From: Malurus cyaneus samueli
Taxonomy: Eukaryota > Chordata > Aves > Passeriformes > Maluridae
Direction of reading: 5' to 3'
DNA length: 64,000 bases
NCBI GenBank assembly: GCA_009741485.1
Contig: CM019218.1
Coordinates: 35,650,387-35,714,386 of the forward strand
The translations under genes and the position numbers were made by a program. Position 1 is the first letter of the stretch, and each line of letters starts with the position of its first letter. Under the pieces are notes generated by a model. It was given only the letters and a program-made list of their open reading frames with translations, made no database searches and was not told where the DNA came from. Positions 1-13,153 of this stretch are shown here, piece after piece.

Positions 1-839
1 ATAGTCTTCTCTATTCTGATCACAAACATGTGCCTCATTAGGAAGCAAAATTACTTCCATTTACATTATTAAACTGCATTTTAATAAATACAGGTAAAAT
101 TTGGTTTATGTTTAATAAAGCCATAGTCTTTACTTCAGAAGTAAGATTTCCCAGTCATGCTGTTATATAATGCCTGATTTCCAGACCAAGAAGCCTATAT
201 AATCCAATTCTGTAACACTGCTTCCTTTATTTCTAGGTGGCTAACTATTCCGGAAAAGACTGTGTGATGCAGCCCAAGCACAAAATTTGTATTTCCAAAA
301 TACATGTTTTTAAAGAAACAGCATCTGTTTATGTGTTTGAAAAAGTGCTGAGTGAAGACATAGTGGTGGGCAGACTTAAGGGATATATCCAACATCAGAG
401 ACTTTGTCATGCAAAGGGAACATGAGATTGACTCAAAAAAACCCTGGGATGAAGACCCAAACTGATCAAATGAAGAAGTCTGACATCTCCTTTACCTAAG
501 AAAAGAGTAGGAATTCTGCAAAATTCAGCCACACAGATTCAGTAAGGGCAATACAATCGCTATTGCCCCATGCCTACAGTTACTATCAGGGGAAACTTTA
601 CAAAGAGGAGATGACAGCAGTGATTTAAATCTATAAAGCAAAACAGTAATAACAACCCACATGCAGAGAAAATGGTTTTCTTGTAAACTATCATTTTAAC
701 GATGTCAGCTAGTGAAGACTCACAACACGTCCCTACTGTCATTCTTTCTTGTATGAGACCCTGACTTCATTTTTTTCCAATAGCCCTCTTGTTAACCAAA
801 CCCACACATATCTGCAGGGCAAACAAATGAAATGCTTAC
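1..839 (-). other. PHF21A: PHF21A intron, 5' part (continues beyond the left edge)
   Basis: This is the start of the intron downstream of the exon at 840-1094, beginning with donor GTAAGC. The next exon of the gene, which should begin with a Gln/Pro-rich segment, is not present here, so the intron runs off the left edge. Open frames on both strands are short and match nothing I know. I see no repeat or other feature. Confidence 0.85.
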
Positions 840-1094
840 CAAAGTTACTGTGTTTTTTGTCACTATTTGGACTGCCTCAGCTCCTGGCCCAGTGACCTTA
901 TTTGTTGTCTGGAGGTTGACTGGTGCATTCTGCGCATCAGTGCTGAGGACTGCTTTCTGATTGTTGTTGATAGCAGTAACCATGGCAATGGTAGGTCTCT
1001 GACCCACAACAGAGGCAGGCATGGTCGCAGTTGCTGCTTTCAAGACGAGAGGTAGTGTCTTAGTGGTGATCATAGAAGCTGTAGTTACAGTTTT
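840..1094 (-). CDS. PHF21A: PHF21A internal coding exon (Thr/Val/Ala-rich region)
   Basis: Internal exon of 255 bp (85 codons, phase 0 at both ends) of PHF21A/BHC80, the PHD-finger subunit of the nuclear LSD1-CoREST-HDAC repressor complex. The reverse strand reads [19 protein letters not shown], then a stretch containing [16 protein letters not shown], and ends at [13 protein letters not shown] recognise this as the vertebrate protein, about residues 119-203 by the human numbering I remember. The acceptor is pyrimidine-rich and ends TTTCCCTTAG, just above position 1094. The donor GTAAGC follows at 839-834. Reading past the donor gives unrelated residues and a stop, so the coding part ends at 840. 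The segment is low-complexity and hydrophobic/Thr-rich, and lies before the AT-hook and PHD finger, whose exons would be at coordinates below 1. It joins in frame to the exon at 4754-4954. A few residues differ from the mammalian form (for example an extra Asn in AINNNQK), as expected for a bird. The identification is firm; the numbering is from memory. Confidence 0.96.
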
Positions 1095-4000
1095 CTAAGG
1101 GAAACAGAAAACACACTGTAAGAGACAGAGACACTCTGTATCAGACAGGACGTGGGTTGGTTAGTCAGAAACAATAGACAGCATGAGAAAGAAAAGGCAG
1201 CTCTGAGCCTATCCACCTGCTGTTCAGACATGCACATTATCTTACGCCTCTGAAAACTGGATAGCTAGAAAGCACTCTCATTTAAGGCACCTGCTTGGTC
1301 TGTTTTAACCACCTGCAGCATTGCAGATAGAATCAAAACAAATTCCTGATAAAATCACAATTAAGTGTTAGTAGTGGTATATGCATTTCGGATCTTTTAG
1401 TTTCATATTACTTACAAACATGCACTGTCAATATCAAACCTGGAAGGTGCAGGTTTATGAAACACAGCAGCAAACTAGCTTCTCACCAAGTAAAACTCTT
1501 ACTTTCAAATGGAAACTGCAGTTACAGTGATCCTCACAATCAGAGGGACAAAACATTCATAAGTTGGTTTCTTTAAAAACAAAAATATATTTTTATTCTG
1601 GGCATCCCAATCTCAGTTTTAACGATACATACAGTAATCTAGCACTGAACTTTCTTTCCCAAGAGTAAGTTTGTCCTGAAATTGTAAGAGCTGGCTGTCA
1701 GTCTGTCCAGTTGCAGGCAATTAGGCTTAAATTCTGTGGAACAGGCTAGTTTTGAAACATATATTTGACACCATGATTGCTCTTGGCCTGTTTTTAAAGA
1801 GTGGTTTTTATCATGTAACCAGCAGCATTTATCTGAAATGCCTCAATACACCATGCCCAAAATTTCAAAGTTAAAGCAGCTATCATTTCACAGTTTTGTT
1901 TTAAAGTGTACTGTCTTCTAAGATGCTAAGGACAATCGACATTACAAATCTCATTCAAAAAGCAACAAGGTGAGGGTCTCCATATAAAACCAGAACATGA
2001 TGCGAACAGAAAACTCATGACAAGTGACACTCAACAGAATGCCAAATCATCTTATTTCTTTCTCTTTGGTGTAAAAAATCAATTGCACCAATGGCACTGC
2101 ATTTTCAAAACTTTATTGGCATGATCAAATGCTCTTAGTACTAAATAACCACCATTCCCTCCTGATGTCAGCTCTAGGTTCTACAGAGGAAAGAATGGAA
2201 AATCAGGAATCAGGCAGTCTTTGTGTTCTGAACATACCTGATTTAGAATATTTGATTTTAATCATACAAAACCTTTATCTTTTTTCTAATAAAATAATAT
2301 ATTTCTGGTTGGATTCTTCAGCATTTTCACTAATACTGTTCCCTTAAACAAAAACAGTTTACCTTCACACCTCTAATTTCACAATCATTAAACTATGTCC
2401 CCTGTTAATTAAGCACAAGTGTGAAAAAATCACTGTAAAATGTCAAATCAAAGGATAATTTATGCTTCAGTTTTATACATTTATGAAAAATCCAGACATA
2501 ATTAAATTTTCCTTATTATAACACCATTTTCTCAACTTCTTATCTGAGATCTAAGAGCTTATCGACCTCTGCTGCACCTTCCCCAAAGCAAGAGGTTCCA
2601 TTCCCATAATGCAGTAACATTATTCAAGCTTTTCCAATGAGGTGTAATGTGGTATCATTTTCACAAGCATTACGTTCAACCATAAACGTTTTAAAGAAAG
2701 GTGTAATCAATCATGTAATACAAGACTGTGACTCTTTCAAGGGGTTCTATTAACTCTGCAAGTACTCAGAGTACAGTTTCAATCAGAAGATCACAGAGCT
2801 TGAATATCCCTGTTACTTTGCTGAGCATTAATTAGATCAGTTATTCTAAAAAGTAGTCAATACATTAATTCCTACGGAAGTGGATTCATAGTAAGTCTGC
2901 ATTATTGCACATAATATTGCAATAATATGAACTTTTAGCAGGTTTGTTGCTTATGAAAATTTTCAAAACCTTTCTAACTGGACATATTATGTATATTAAA
3001 ATGACACTGTTAAGATGGCATATATACCTTGATTCCTAAATTTGATTACTTTGAAAATAATCATTGAAAGCATTCTCTGTACTGACACAGCCTTGAAAAA
3101 TGTGTTATTTACAAAAGTAAGAGAGAAAAATTGTAGAGAGACAAAATATTTGACTTTCCTTTGCAGAAAGAGCTTGAAAGACAACAAGACAGGCAAAAAC
3201 TTAGAGGCAAAATGTGTGCAGAAACAAGTGAGGATACTTCTGAATTTTACCAACATAAATAAAAATAGAAAAGTGTTAAAAGCTGGCTCATTTACCCAAG
3301 GAAGAGGACAACCTGGCTTCCAGTTTGTAACTGCTTTCCAAGAACTACTGTACCAGCGGCAGCCAGAAGGGCATAGCAGCTTTTTGACTGTTTCGCTAGA
3401 GGGCTCTTTAACTTTGAATAAAACCTCAATTTTTACAACCCAGGAAATGACCTGGAAGTTAATGCATGAATGCAAAGTGTGGAATACTGAGAAACACATG
3501 AAACTGTGTTTGCTCTCATGTTTCCTGACTGAAAAAGAGATCACTGACACAACAATGATCCTTTGTTGCCTATAAATACTTTAGAACACAGTAATATTTG
3601 CTTCTTTGTTCAATTTTAGCTTTGATATTGATGTTGCTGCTCAAAATGCATTTTCCTTAGTTAAGTTTGTTTCATTTCTTCAATATACTTTTCTCAAAAA
3701 TACAATTAGCTAAGCTTTACAAATGCATTTTAGAGTGCATCCCAACCAACTTTCTGAATTAACAGGAGAACTAACAGCCCAACCATTTCTCTCTTCTCTT
3801 TTCACCAAAAGGGAAGATGAGAATCACAACTGGTCAAAGCTGTGGGTGTGATTCACTGCAACATGCATAATGCAAACTTCATGGGTGAATTCTGCCATCT
3901 GCCTATGCAGGTAAACATGTGCTCCTAAGATTGCATCAATAGGAAAAAAAATATTTTACATGCACTGCTTTTTACAGAACACCTCCCTGCATTTTCTAGG

Positions 4001-4753
4001 TGTCTTATTAGCACACTTTTGTGATTCTAAATATCTAAACAGGAAAAACTTGAAGTTCCCACTTTAGTAAATAACTTTCTCTGTTAAATTCTGGGATTAT
4101 GTCTCTAAACCTACACTGAACTGAAATTCAGTTCACCTTCCCAATAAAGACACTATTTTCTGAAACTTGAACTCTGCAATTAACACTGTACACTTTTAGA
4201 CAAATTCTTGAAAATTCAGGTAAGTATTATTCTGTATGACTTCCATCTGTTAAAAAAGAACCAAACAGAAAGAAGAAGGAACTGGGTTTTTTTGCATTTT
4301 CTTCACATTCATAGAGGGTATTTTGTTAGTCATTTAAAAATAAAGGATTTTAATCATACACCTCATACAGTGTGTGTAAAGTTTACTGTTTCTTGAGACC
4401 TACTAGGTATGGTCAGACAATCATTCATGCATCTATGGAAAAGACAGACTCATTTGCTAAACTTTCACTTATTTTTAGGAAAGGTGGTATCACCTTCTTC
4501 TTCTTCTTCTACCTTTCTTTTCTGTAGGGTTATGATGCAACTTTTAAACAGTACAGGATATTTTAAACTCCGATTAGAGATTTTTGTGAAAAAAATCCAA
4601 AAGACACATATCTGGATGTGCATAGAAGAAGTTCATACTGGTACACTAGCAGGCATAAGTGAAAGTTTGCAGTTTTCTCTCTGCATTTTTCCTTTCCTAA
4701 TTTTCAGCGAGGTTCACCTTCAGTAAGGAAAAGGCAGTGTTGCAGCTTTTTAC
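1095..4753 (-). other. PHF21A: PHF21A intron of 3,659 bp
   Basis: GT-AG intron between the two recognised coding exons (donor GTAAAA at 4753, acceptor CTTAG at 1095). The sequence is AT-rich. It contains a short CTT run at 4494-4510 and two overlapping, unexplained long open frames on opposite strands at 2996-3575. No other gene or repeat family is recognisable. Confidence 0.93.
4494..4510 (+). repeat. (CTT)n microsatellite
   Basis: Short pure CTT run in the PHF21A intron, about 240 bp downstream of the Gln-rich exon in the gene's sense. Confidence 0.88.
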
Positions 4754-4954
4754 CTGTGATCCTATCACGTTTGAAGAGGGTGCCGTGGATTGCTGCTGCT
4801 GTTGATGGTGATGTTGCTGTAGCTGTTGTAGTGGTTGTGGCTGTGGTGTCTGTAGTTTGTTTTCTGACTGTGCCAATGGCTGTATTTGAAACTTACTGTC
4901 TGGCTGTTCCTGCTTCACTATCAAATTCTTTCGAAGCTGTTCCACCACTCTTTT
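4754..4954 (-). CDS. PHF21A: PHF21A internal coding exon (end of coiled coil, Gln/His-rich)
   Basis: Internal exon of 201 bp (67 codons, phase 0). The reverse strand begins [19 protein letters not shown] and continues [17 protein letters not shown]. It then has a Pro/Gln stretch with [14 protein letters not shown] and ends SSNVIGSQ at the donor GTAAAA (4753-4748). The acceptor is TTTATCTGCTAG, immediately above 4954. The first residues finish the basic/leucine-rich coiled-coil region of BHC80, and the rest is the Gln-rich linker (about residues 52-118 in human numbering, from memory). An apparent Met seen in this frame arises from GTG-rich sequence and is not a start site: the true start codon belongs to an upstream exon that I did not find up to position 64000. 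The Q/H tract is of the kind that varies between species and individuals. The spliced join to 840-1094 gives ...SQ|KTVTTAS..., matching the known protein order. Confidence 0.96.
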
Positions 4955-7950
4955 CTAGCAGATAAACAAAATCATAAACAGAAATGATGACAGTTATTTA
5001 GTTGCACATACCAGAGAAAATAATACCACCTAAAGACACATTCATTTAATATAAATAAAGAACCACTCAGAGGCTTAGTGGGACTTCTCTTTTTTGAATT
5101 TTAAGTATTGGTGTTATCTAATAGGCACAGGGTAAAATTGGCCACAGAGGAGTATTATGGCTTAGCAAGGTAACCTCATTGCTCTTGCAGAAGCCCACTC
5201 ACCAAAATTCAGCCTATTCACAAACCACTGCAAGACTTCAGTAATCTATATTTACATGAGACACACTAGCATTCAAATTCCACGTTTTGACTCCTTCAAA
5301 CACACACCAATCCTGAACAGTGGCAAAAAAGAACTTTGGGTTGAAGCATCCCAGCTGACTTCAAGGTAACAGGCACGTCATTTTGTACCAGGCATTGAAA
5401 CTGAGTGAGAGAGGCAATTTGGGGGCAAAGTGGGGATCAGAAAGGGCATAGATGCATGGTGCTGCTGTTCAATATTACTGTCACCTGAAAAAGAATCAGA
5501 GAGGGCTACCTACATGGGAAGAAAATAGCACAGATTTATTATTCCCAACTTAAAGGCTTCCTATTACATTTTGGCATCCATTAAAGTTTGAAATTATTTT
5601 AAAAAGAGGTTTTTTCTCCTAGTAGCTCATTTGCATCTTTAGACAGTAACAAGATTTAAGAGCAGACCAAGTGACTTGTACCACAAGATACATGTTACCT
5701 ACATGAATAATAAGGGCTCATAATTTATGTTTGTATTATATTTGAGTGTGGACAAGAGTGGAAACACCATGGGACTTCCTTTACCTTATGCAGGCATGAC
5801 CCAAAACGGACATTTTCTCCTACCCTCCAACCACCCCCAAATCTGGACAGCTTTAAAAAGATTTCGCTATATAATCTAAACCCCCTTGATCAAGAGGATA
5901 TGCACACTCCAAAGCAATTGCTATCTTTGGACAACAAGGCTGTCTTAGAAAGAGGACAGTGAAGTCAACTCACATGGGACAGGGTCAACCAAGAAAGCTC
6001 TGGTGGGAATAGGAATGGTCAGGAAACTGCTACCACAGCCAGCTGCTGACAGTGGGTTGCCCCAAGAAGTTGCACTTACACGGGCAAGAAGATTAAAAGT
6101 AACACAACCATTTTGACAATACCAAATGTTTTGGTTTTTTTTTTTTTGTTGTTTGAAGCATTAGTATTCAGACACAGTACAAAACATAGAGATGAAGAAA
6201 AAACACCAAAAAAAAAAAAATCCAGCTATTTACAACAAACTGGAAGAATATTTTTACTCAAATTTCATTCACAGGTGGTTATGAAATTATGAGTTAACAA
6301 AATATCTGTTCTCTTCATTTTGTGGAGATACAGTAGACTTAATGATTTTAAGTATCTTGCTAATGATGAGCTAAAACAGCATGATGCCTCATGCAGTGAG
6401 CATCTCTAACCCAGAAGATGATAACAAAAGGGACAGGTTCCCAAACTGGCAGATTTGAAAACTGGAACTTAAATAAGCCAAATAAAAACCACGAGCAACA
6501 AACCCTCTACCCCTGTTTCATAATGTTGAAATGGGATCACATGACTGACATTTTAGCAAAAGACTGAATTCAGCAACTTGAAGATACAGAAGAACTGCCT
6601 GACTTCTACAAAACCCACATCTCTAGCTGAGGATGCAGGCACAGCTCTGACAAGAGAAGTACAGGCCCAACTTCACTGGAAATTCAGGGAGTTAGTAAGA
6701 GGCAGCAGCCTGAAGGAACTATTTTATCCTGAATCCAAAGAAGTGCTAAAAGCCATCAAAGCCTAAAAGATATAAATTGTTTATTCCCTTCTGAAACAAG
6801 GATAAAATAATAGAAGTGTCAAAGGCATTTTCCTAATTCAGGTATTTCACATAGTTTAAAATATCCTGTGTCTATCAGCTCACTCGTATACGTAATAACC
6901 GAACAATAATTTAAAATTGCTTTCTGAAAAGATCAACCATGTTAGCATGCAAATCCAACTACAGCATCAGCAAGCAGATACAAGAGCTGAAAAAACATTT
7001 CAAAAGAGTAACCCAAGGGGGAGGAGAGGAGAAGCAGCAAAGTAGGAGAGAATATAATGCAACATGCATATAGAATACCTGCCAAAAAATGGATTGCATA
7101 TACACTGCACAGGAGGCTAAAGAATTACCATATCCAGCATGAACAGGGAGGGAGTTTTTATCTTCCACAGCGGCCACTATGAAATTCAGGGATAATGGTG
7201 CTCTTCTACTGATTCCCTGACTGGAGGAAATCAGCAGCAATGGCCCAAGAATGAATTTCCATCTTGTTCTTTACAATGGGAGGAACATTAGTGAAAGGAT
7301 CAAAAATAGAATAAAAAAGAGAGAGGGAGAGGCAGGCTGAGGACTCCTCTGCCATGCTTCTACAGCAGGGCAAGAGCCAGGGAGGAGAGCAGGGGAGCAG
7401 GAGCGAGGTGAGTCACATGGCATTCACACACCGCCTGTTCCACCCCCGGGCCTGAACCATGGCCTGCAGAGATGGGGTAAAACAAGACCGAAGCACAGCT
7501 TGTATTAGTGCTTTGTGCAAAAACTGAGGCTCAGCATTTTTGGCACAAGATGGATAACGTGAGTGGAAAAACGCTGTTGCTCTGGAAGTCTACGCTAGAC
7601 TGTTAGAGGCTGCTGAGAGCTGCCTGGCAGCAGCGTATCTTGCCATCCATATCCATTACGCAGTTATTAAATTGGAAGAAACATCTAATGCTTTTAAGAT
7701 TCAGAGAGTAAAACTGAAGTTTGCATTGCATGCCAATTGATTACGCAGTTTAATAAGCTGCTTCTACCAACTGTCAGTAAAAATACCACACTGAAACTAC
7801 AGAAAACATTTTATTATCTGCAAGACTGTTGGGATTATCTGTTTGTTCGTAATTATCAAGAGAGAGACGCTGGACAACATATTTCAAAGTTACATAGCTG
7901 AATTAGCAAAACCAGACAAGTCTCTCAGGGTTGCAGCTACACAGGAACTC

Positions 7951-8130
7951 GGAGCAGATCTGCTCCCATTTTCAGCACTGCCCTCTGTGTTCCCCTGTGC
8001 ACGGCCTCAGCCCATGCCGCTGGTCTGGCACCGCACGCAGCGCACGGCTCCTCCAGCGTCCTGCTGGAAGTGCTGCTCTGCAGCCTCACAAACGCCTGGC
8101 ACGTGTCTGTCTGCAGCAGCCTTAGCGGAG
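7951..8130. other. Locally GC-rich intronic interval
   Basis: This stretch is clearly richer in G+C and CpG (about ten CpG) than its AT-rich flanks. An open frame crosses it, but the translation is composition-driven and unrecognised. There is no splice or promoter signal I would trust. Confidence 0.35.
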
Positions 8131-8730
8131 CCTCCTTCTGTGGGGAATTAAACAGGAGGGTGCCATGAAAGAAACTCTTGTTTACTGTCAGACTTCATTA
8201 ACACTGTATTTTAAAACTGTTCCTTCGTTATTTGACTGTTCTTAATCAATTTTAAAGACAGCTTGTGCTGCAGAAAGCACAATCCTGTGTGACTGAGATT
8301 TGTCAAGGCTGGTATCAATCCTAGCTACATGTCTTAAGAGACTGAATGACAGTGAGATTCAGGTAGTCCTAAAAGTACCATAGAATTCTTAAGAAATATT
8401 CCTAATTCTTTAAATGTAATCATTGCCATTTTCCCTTCTGCCTCTTATTTAAGAATACGTAATTTAATTCCTACTGACAACTTCAGCATTTTAAATTAAT
8501 CATAAACACATCATCATACACACAATGTAAGTTTTCTGCATGTCAGAAAGCTCTAGTTCTCATATTCTGAGATTAGATTTCTTTTTCTGACATAATATTA
8601 ATGTATGAAAAGCATTTGTCCTTCAAGTTTACTGAACCTTTCTAAAAACTGAATGGCAACCCTCTCTTTACATCCACAATGTGAAAGCATCTATAATAAT
8701 CTACCCATTTCTTCCAAACTGTATTCTACC

Positions 8731-8755
8731 AAAAAAAAAAAAAAAAAAAAAAAAA
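8731..8755 (+). repeat. Poly-A tract, 25 bases
   Basis: Uninterrupted run of A after TTCTACC. No retrocopy is recognised upstream. Confidence 0.95.
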
Positions 8756-9604
8756 GAAGTGCAAGCCCTGTGCCACTATCAGACTACTCCCAAACCCATT
8801 TGTCGCACAGTGCCCAGTAAGCACACTACATCATCTCAGAGCTCTTGCTGTCTTGACATCTTTATCGCTAATCACATCAGGAGCCATTCACACCACTGAG
8901 TTCAGAGCCCCAGACATCTTATATGACCCTGCCTTAAAGTTAATAATTGCAATCAATATTGTGACATTTTGCTATACCACTTTCTAATTCATGCCACAGG
9001 CCAGCATTAGAAGCATTCTAACACAGCATTAGAAGATTATTTTGGTTTGATTAAGCAGAAAATAGATCTTCTTGGCCATATATCTGTGTCAAAAGACATC
9101 TCTGTGCTCATATAAAAACTACCATGAATATGTTGTTATAGGATAAGCAAAGTCCTTGAAGCAAACTTAAAACTTAGTAAGGCTTAAGGTTTTTATCCTT
9201 ATTAGCTAAGCATAACTTCCATTTTAATCAGTCAATCAAGAAAAAAGCAGTTCTCTGAGTACATCCGTCTTGTAAATACTAGATCCCTTGCTGTATTTGG
9301 TGATACATTTCCTTCTTCATCCATGAAATATTCAGAAAAACATACATATCTAAAGGAAGGTCTGTTTTAAGACTAAAAAAATAAATTAAAATATATTTTA
9401 AAAATGAGAGAGGTAACTAGTATATTAAATAACCTTGCAATACATACCACTCTGTATCACAAAACCAAAGCTGATGACGTTTGAACTGCTCAGCTGCCTG
9501 CCAGTGACACGTTTTCCTGCTCTGCCAGACTCCGGAAGTCAGCTACTATGGCTCCTCTGTTACCTATGACTTCCAATGACCAAGATTTTCTCTGGGTACT
9601 AAAA

Positions 9605-9619
9605 GCTGCCCCCTACTGC
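9605..9619 (-). promoter_or_regulatory. CTCF-like core motif
   Basis: The reverse strand reads GCAGTAGGGGGCAGC, matching 14 of 15 positions of CCASYAGRKGGCRSY (only the first base differs), with TG just before it. It has the same orientation as the motif at 26023. Confidence 0.5.
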
Positions 9620-11624
9620 CACTAGTGAAACAGTTAAGAGGAAGTACTGATTTCAAGTAAGCTTCAGCTTGGAAGTGGGAAGGATGGAGGGCGTTTCACT
9701 GCTCTGCAATCTTCCTTTCCAGCCTCCTTTCTCTCTTTGTCAGACCCATGCCCTGTTACTACCCAAAGAGAAAGATATCAAAATCTCCATGGCAGAAAGA
9801 AGCTAAAAGATTTTAGAGATCTGGTACAATTGCACTTTAACCTGCAAAGAGGTTACGTGTTGAGAAACAGGACACATTTTGAGAATGGAATTTGGGAGAG
9901 GAAAGATTACAAGCAAGGAGAATAATTGTTCACTCATCTACTGCTTTAAGATGGTATCTAAAATTTAAAATAGTGAAATCCAGTTACAGAAATTGATGAC
10001 ACAGAAGCTACACCAGTAAGAAAAAAACCCTGTTGTACAAACCAGCTTGAATTAAATTCATTGAAAGAATGATCTAAGGACTGTAGAAATATTTTCAGCT
10101 ATTACTGTGGTTATCTTGTATTTTCATGGAATTCATGGACTTCTGGCTATGCTTCACTTATAGCCAGATTTTTTACCAACTAAAAAATCTAAACAAACTA
10201 AATTAGAAATAATTTTATATCCAGAAAAGAGAGTGATACAATTTCCTACTTCTGAAAGGTGATCAAAACGTCACCTATATCATTCAGTCAGAAAAGCCTC
10301 CCCTGAGGCTGAGGTGCCTGAATGCTGAAAACAAATGCAGCAGTGGGACTGGGAGATCACCGCCACCCCATATTTGAATGCCTCACTGGGCACGATTACT
10401 GAAATGTGCACTATTTCTTTTTATAGTTGAAAAAACTGTATTTTTTTAAGCTTTTGTTAAATACATGGGTACCCAACCTTACCCAGTCAATGGCTGCACT
10501 GCCAACATTCCAGTAACTGTCCCAGAGAGCTGCACTGAGCTCACAGAAAACATAGCTAAAAGCTGCACAGAGACACGAGGACTTCTGCACGTCTAAAAGA
10601 GGTTGCAGAGCATTGAGGGCAACTGAATGTTTCTCCTCCCTCTGCTATGATGGTCCTGTGGGATAAACTGAACAATATACTTACAATACTGATGAGCACT
10701 AGAGGTGAACCAGTTAGTTTTGGTACACCCTAAATTCATGAGTTTCCTTTGCAATGTTAATACAATTTCTGACTATGGCATATGGTACCTTGTGTAAAAC
10801 AGAATTTAAATAAATTTAATTCCCTAAAAATCTACTTTAATGTTATGTCAGATTATGTTAGATAGCATTGGCATGATGTGAAAAGTATTTTTCCATTAAA
10901 AATGCTGGTAGACTTATAGCAATTATATTTTTAATTAATTCCTACAGGTATGATTCTGAAACAAACACACAGTTCAGTCATGAGCATATATATTTTGAAA
11001 GAGATATTGGATATTTCCTTAGGATAGAGAAACACCATATAAAGCTGCTAGAAATCATTCAGAAGGGCTGATGACAGCCCTCAAAATAATGTTCATTCTT
11101 TCATTCTTAACAGGGGAGAATGCTTAATTTTTTTTTTTAATTTAAAAACATAGCTAGAATTATAAATTAAAATGGCAAAAAAAAAGCTGTTGTGCTGTTC
11201 TGCCTTGATGTGACTTCTTGATTGCTTTATTTTCAGCACCGTGTCTTTTACCACTTGCAGCAGCACAATTAATATTTGGAAGGGAATATGTACTGTGAAA
11301 TGCCTTATGCATTATCAGTGTCTTCTTGTTTTAAAATATTTACTCTTGCACAAAGCAGAGTAAAGAGAATGAACTAGTAGAGGCACCACACATACAATGT
11401 TTTCCCGTAGCTTACAGATTAACTAAGTGTAATAGCTACCTTCTTACCCCAGCACTTATGTTAATGGAAAGAAACTTGCAAGAACAGTAACAATAATTAA
11501 ACAATAAAGCAATTAATGAATGGGAAATTAAGTGTGCGACAACAGGCAAAACAGAAAGGAAAAATAGTTAAGTGCAGTACTTTGAATGTAATTAAGAATA
11601 GAATGAAAGGAATAAAATTAATTA

Positions 11625-11640
11625 TTTTTTTTTTTTTTTT
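11625..11640 (+). repeat. Poly-T tract, 16 bases
   Basis: Uninterrupted run of T in AT-rich intron sequence. Confidence 0.9.
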
Positions 11641-13112
11641 AATTTGACAAGGTTTCACAAACTTTGTCTTGCTTTAGGTTTTTCTGCTTTACAGAAACAT
11701 TTCCAAGTACAAATACAAACAGGTAAAAGGGTATGGGGAATGAACATGAAAATGCTGAAGTTAAAGAATTAAACTGCTGACTATACTGGGAAAGGTGCTC
11801 ATTTTAATTTTATCTTGCCCACCTTATTGTTCTACCACCATTCGTCTGTTTCAGGGAGAAAAAACCTTCCTAAGAGAAAAATAAAAAAGCCATCTAGACA
11901 TATTTTCAGAAATGAAACAAGGGTTTTTTTTGTACTTCAATGTAAAAAAAAAGGTCTGTATGATCTCTGACTAAACCTAGTTTACTAGAAGTATGTAATG
12001 TGGTCTTGTAAAATCTGTCAGACTGAAGCCTGCGATATAAAATCTCAGAACAAAAAATACTGTTATTCTTATGCAGGAGAACGCACAGAAACATCTACCC
12101 CCATGGGAAAGCCATTTGCATCTATACACTGTAGCTGCTTACCTAAGCTAAACATCTCTGCCAGGCAGTTTGGCTGTTTCTCTTCTTCTACCTGTAATTT
12201 ACCTCATAACACGACATCCTTTAAACTGAATTTGTCTGCATTAAGCAAGCAAAGTAGAGCAATTTAAATAAGTAAACTTATACCATGTTTTAGAAACAAT
12301 CTAAAGAGAAGTGCACTTTTTAATCTGGTAACTCCTCATATTTTGAATAACTCAAGTGCAAAGGATATTCATAAAATAAGTTTACAACATACTGCTGCAC
12401 ATTTTAATGTGCACAGTATCACAGTCCTTGACTAAAATTTAATCACCTTCAGTAGTGTTCTTGTGCATCCCACAGCTATTCTCATGACTGAATCACACCT
12501 CCTCTCATCCTCACAAAAGGAAACACACAGAGTTCATGCTCAGGTGCCTCATGTATGAACAGAAGTATCAAGCAAGACGACTAGTTCTACTAAACCACAG
12601 AATAGAAATGCATTCTTTTGTGAACAGTAAGATCTGGATGCTCAAACTGTATCATACAACCCCCTACTGATAACTCTGATTTTGTTAACAGCATCTAATA
12701 TTTCATTTCCATAGTTGCTTTACAAATATCACAAACACCAGTGTTTTCCTTGTTGTCAATTAAATACTGTTTACTGCCAATTGGTTAAAAACCTATCAAT
12801 AATAACATCACAGTTCATTGTTGATTTCCACTTCATAGTCAGAACGAGTTATTAGACTAAAAAGTCACCGTTTCAACCTACTCAGCTGAGAGATTTTTCT
12901 CTTTTTCCCAGTAACTTGAACAATGTGTCAAATACAGGCATTCTGTTATAATATATCTGCTGTAGTATTCTCTTTAGTTAACCAAGGACAATCAAAACAA
13001 AGAAAAATGCCTGCGTCATAGAGAAGACATCAAATTAAATTGCTGCACAAGATCCAGACTGCTGGCTTTCAATTGCATCAAGGTTTGTGGATTGGACAAC
13101 AGTGACTCTCTG

Positions 13113-13152
<40 letters not shown>
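13113..13152 (+). repeat. Poly-A tract, 40 bases
   Basis: Uninterrupted run of A, flanked by ...GACTCTCTG and GCCATATTT. It may be a mononucleotide microsatellite or the tail of a decayed retrocopy; the upstream sequence matches nothing I know. Confidence 0.95.

Positions 13153-13153
<1 letters not shown>

Noticed and set aside
867..1055. Plus-strand open frame over the exon at 840-1094
   Set aside because: Antisense shadow of the PHF21A exon.
4756..4965. Plus-strand Val/Ala-rich open frame
   Set aside because: Antisense shadow of the Gln/His-rich PHF21A exon; CAG-type codons read backwards give Val and Ala.
7843..8151. 102-codon plus-strand open frame
   Set aside because: Cys/Pro/Ala-rich composition caused by a GC-rich patch; a second frame over the same stretch is also open. 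No recognisable protein.
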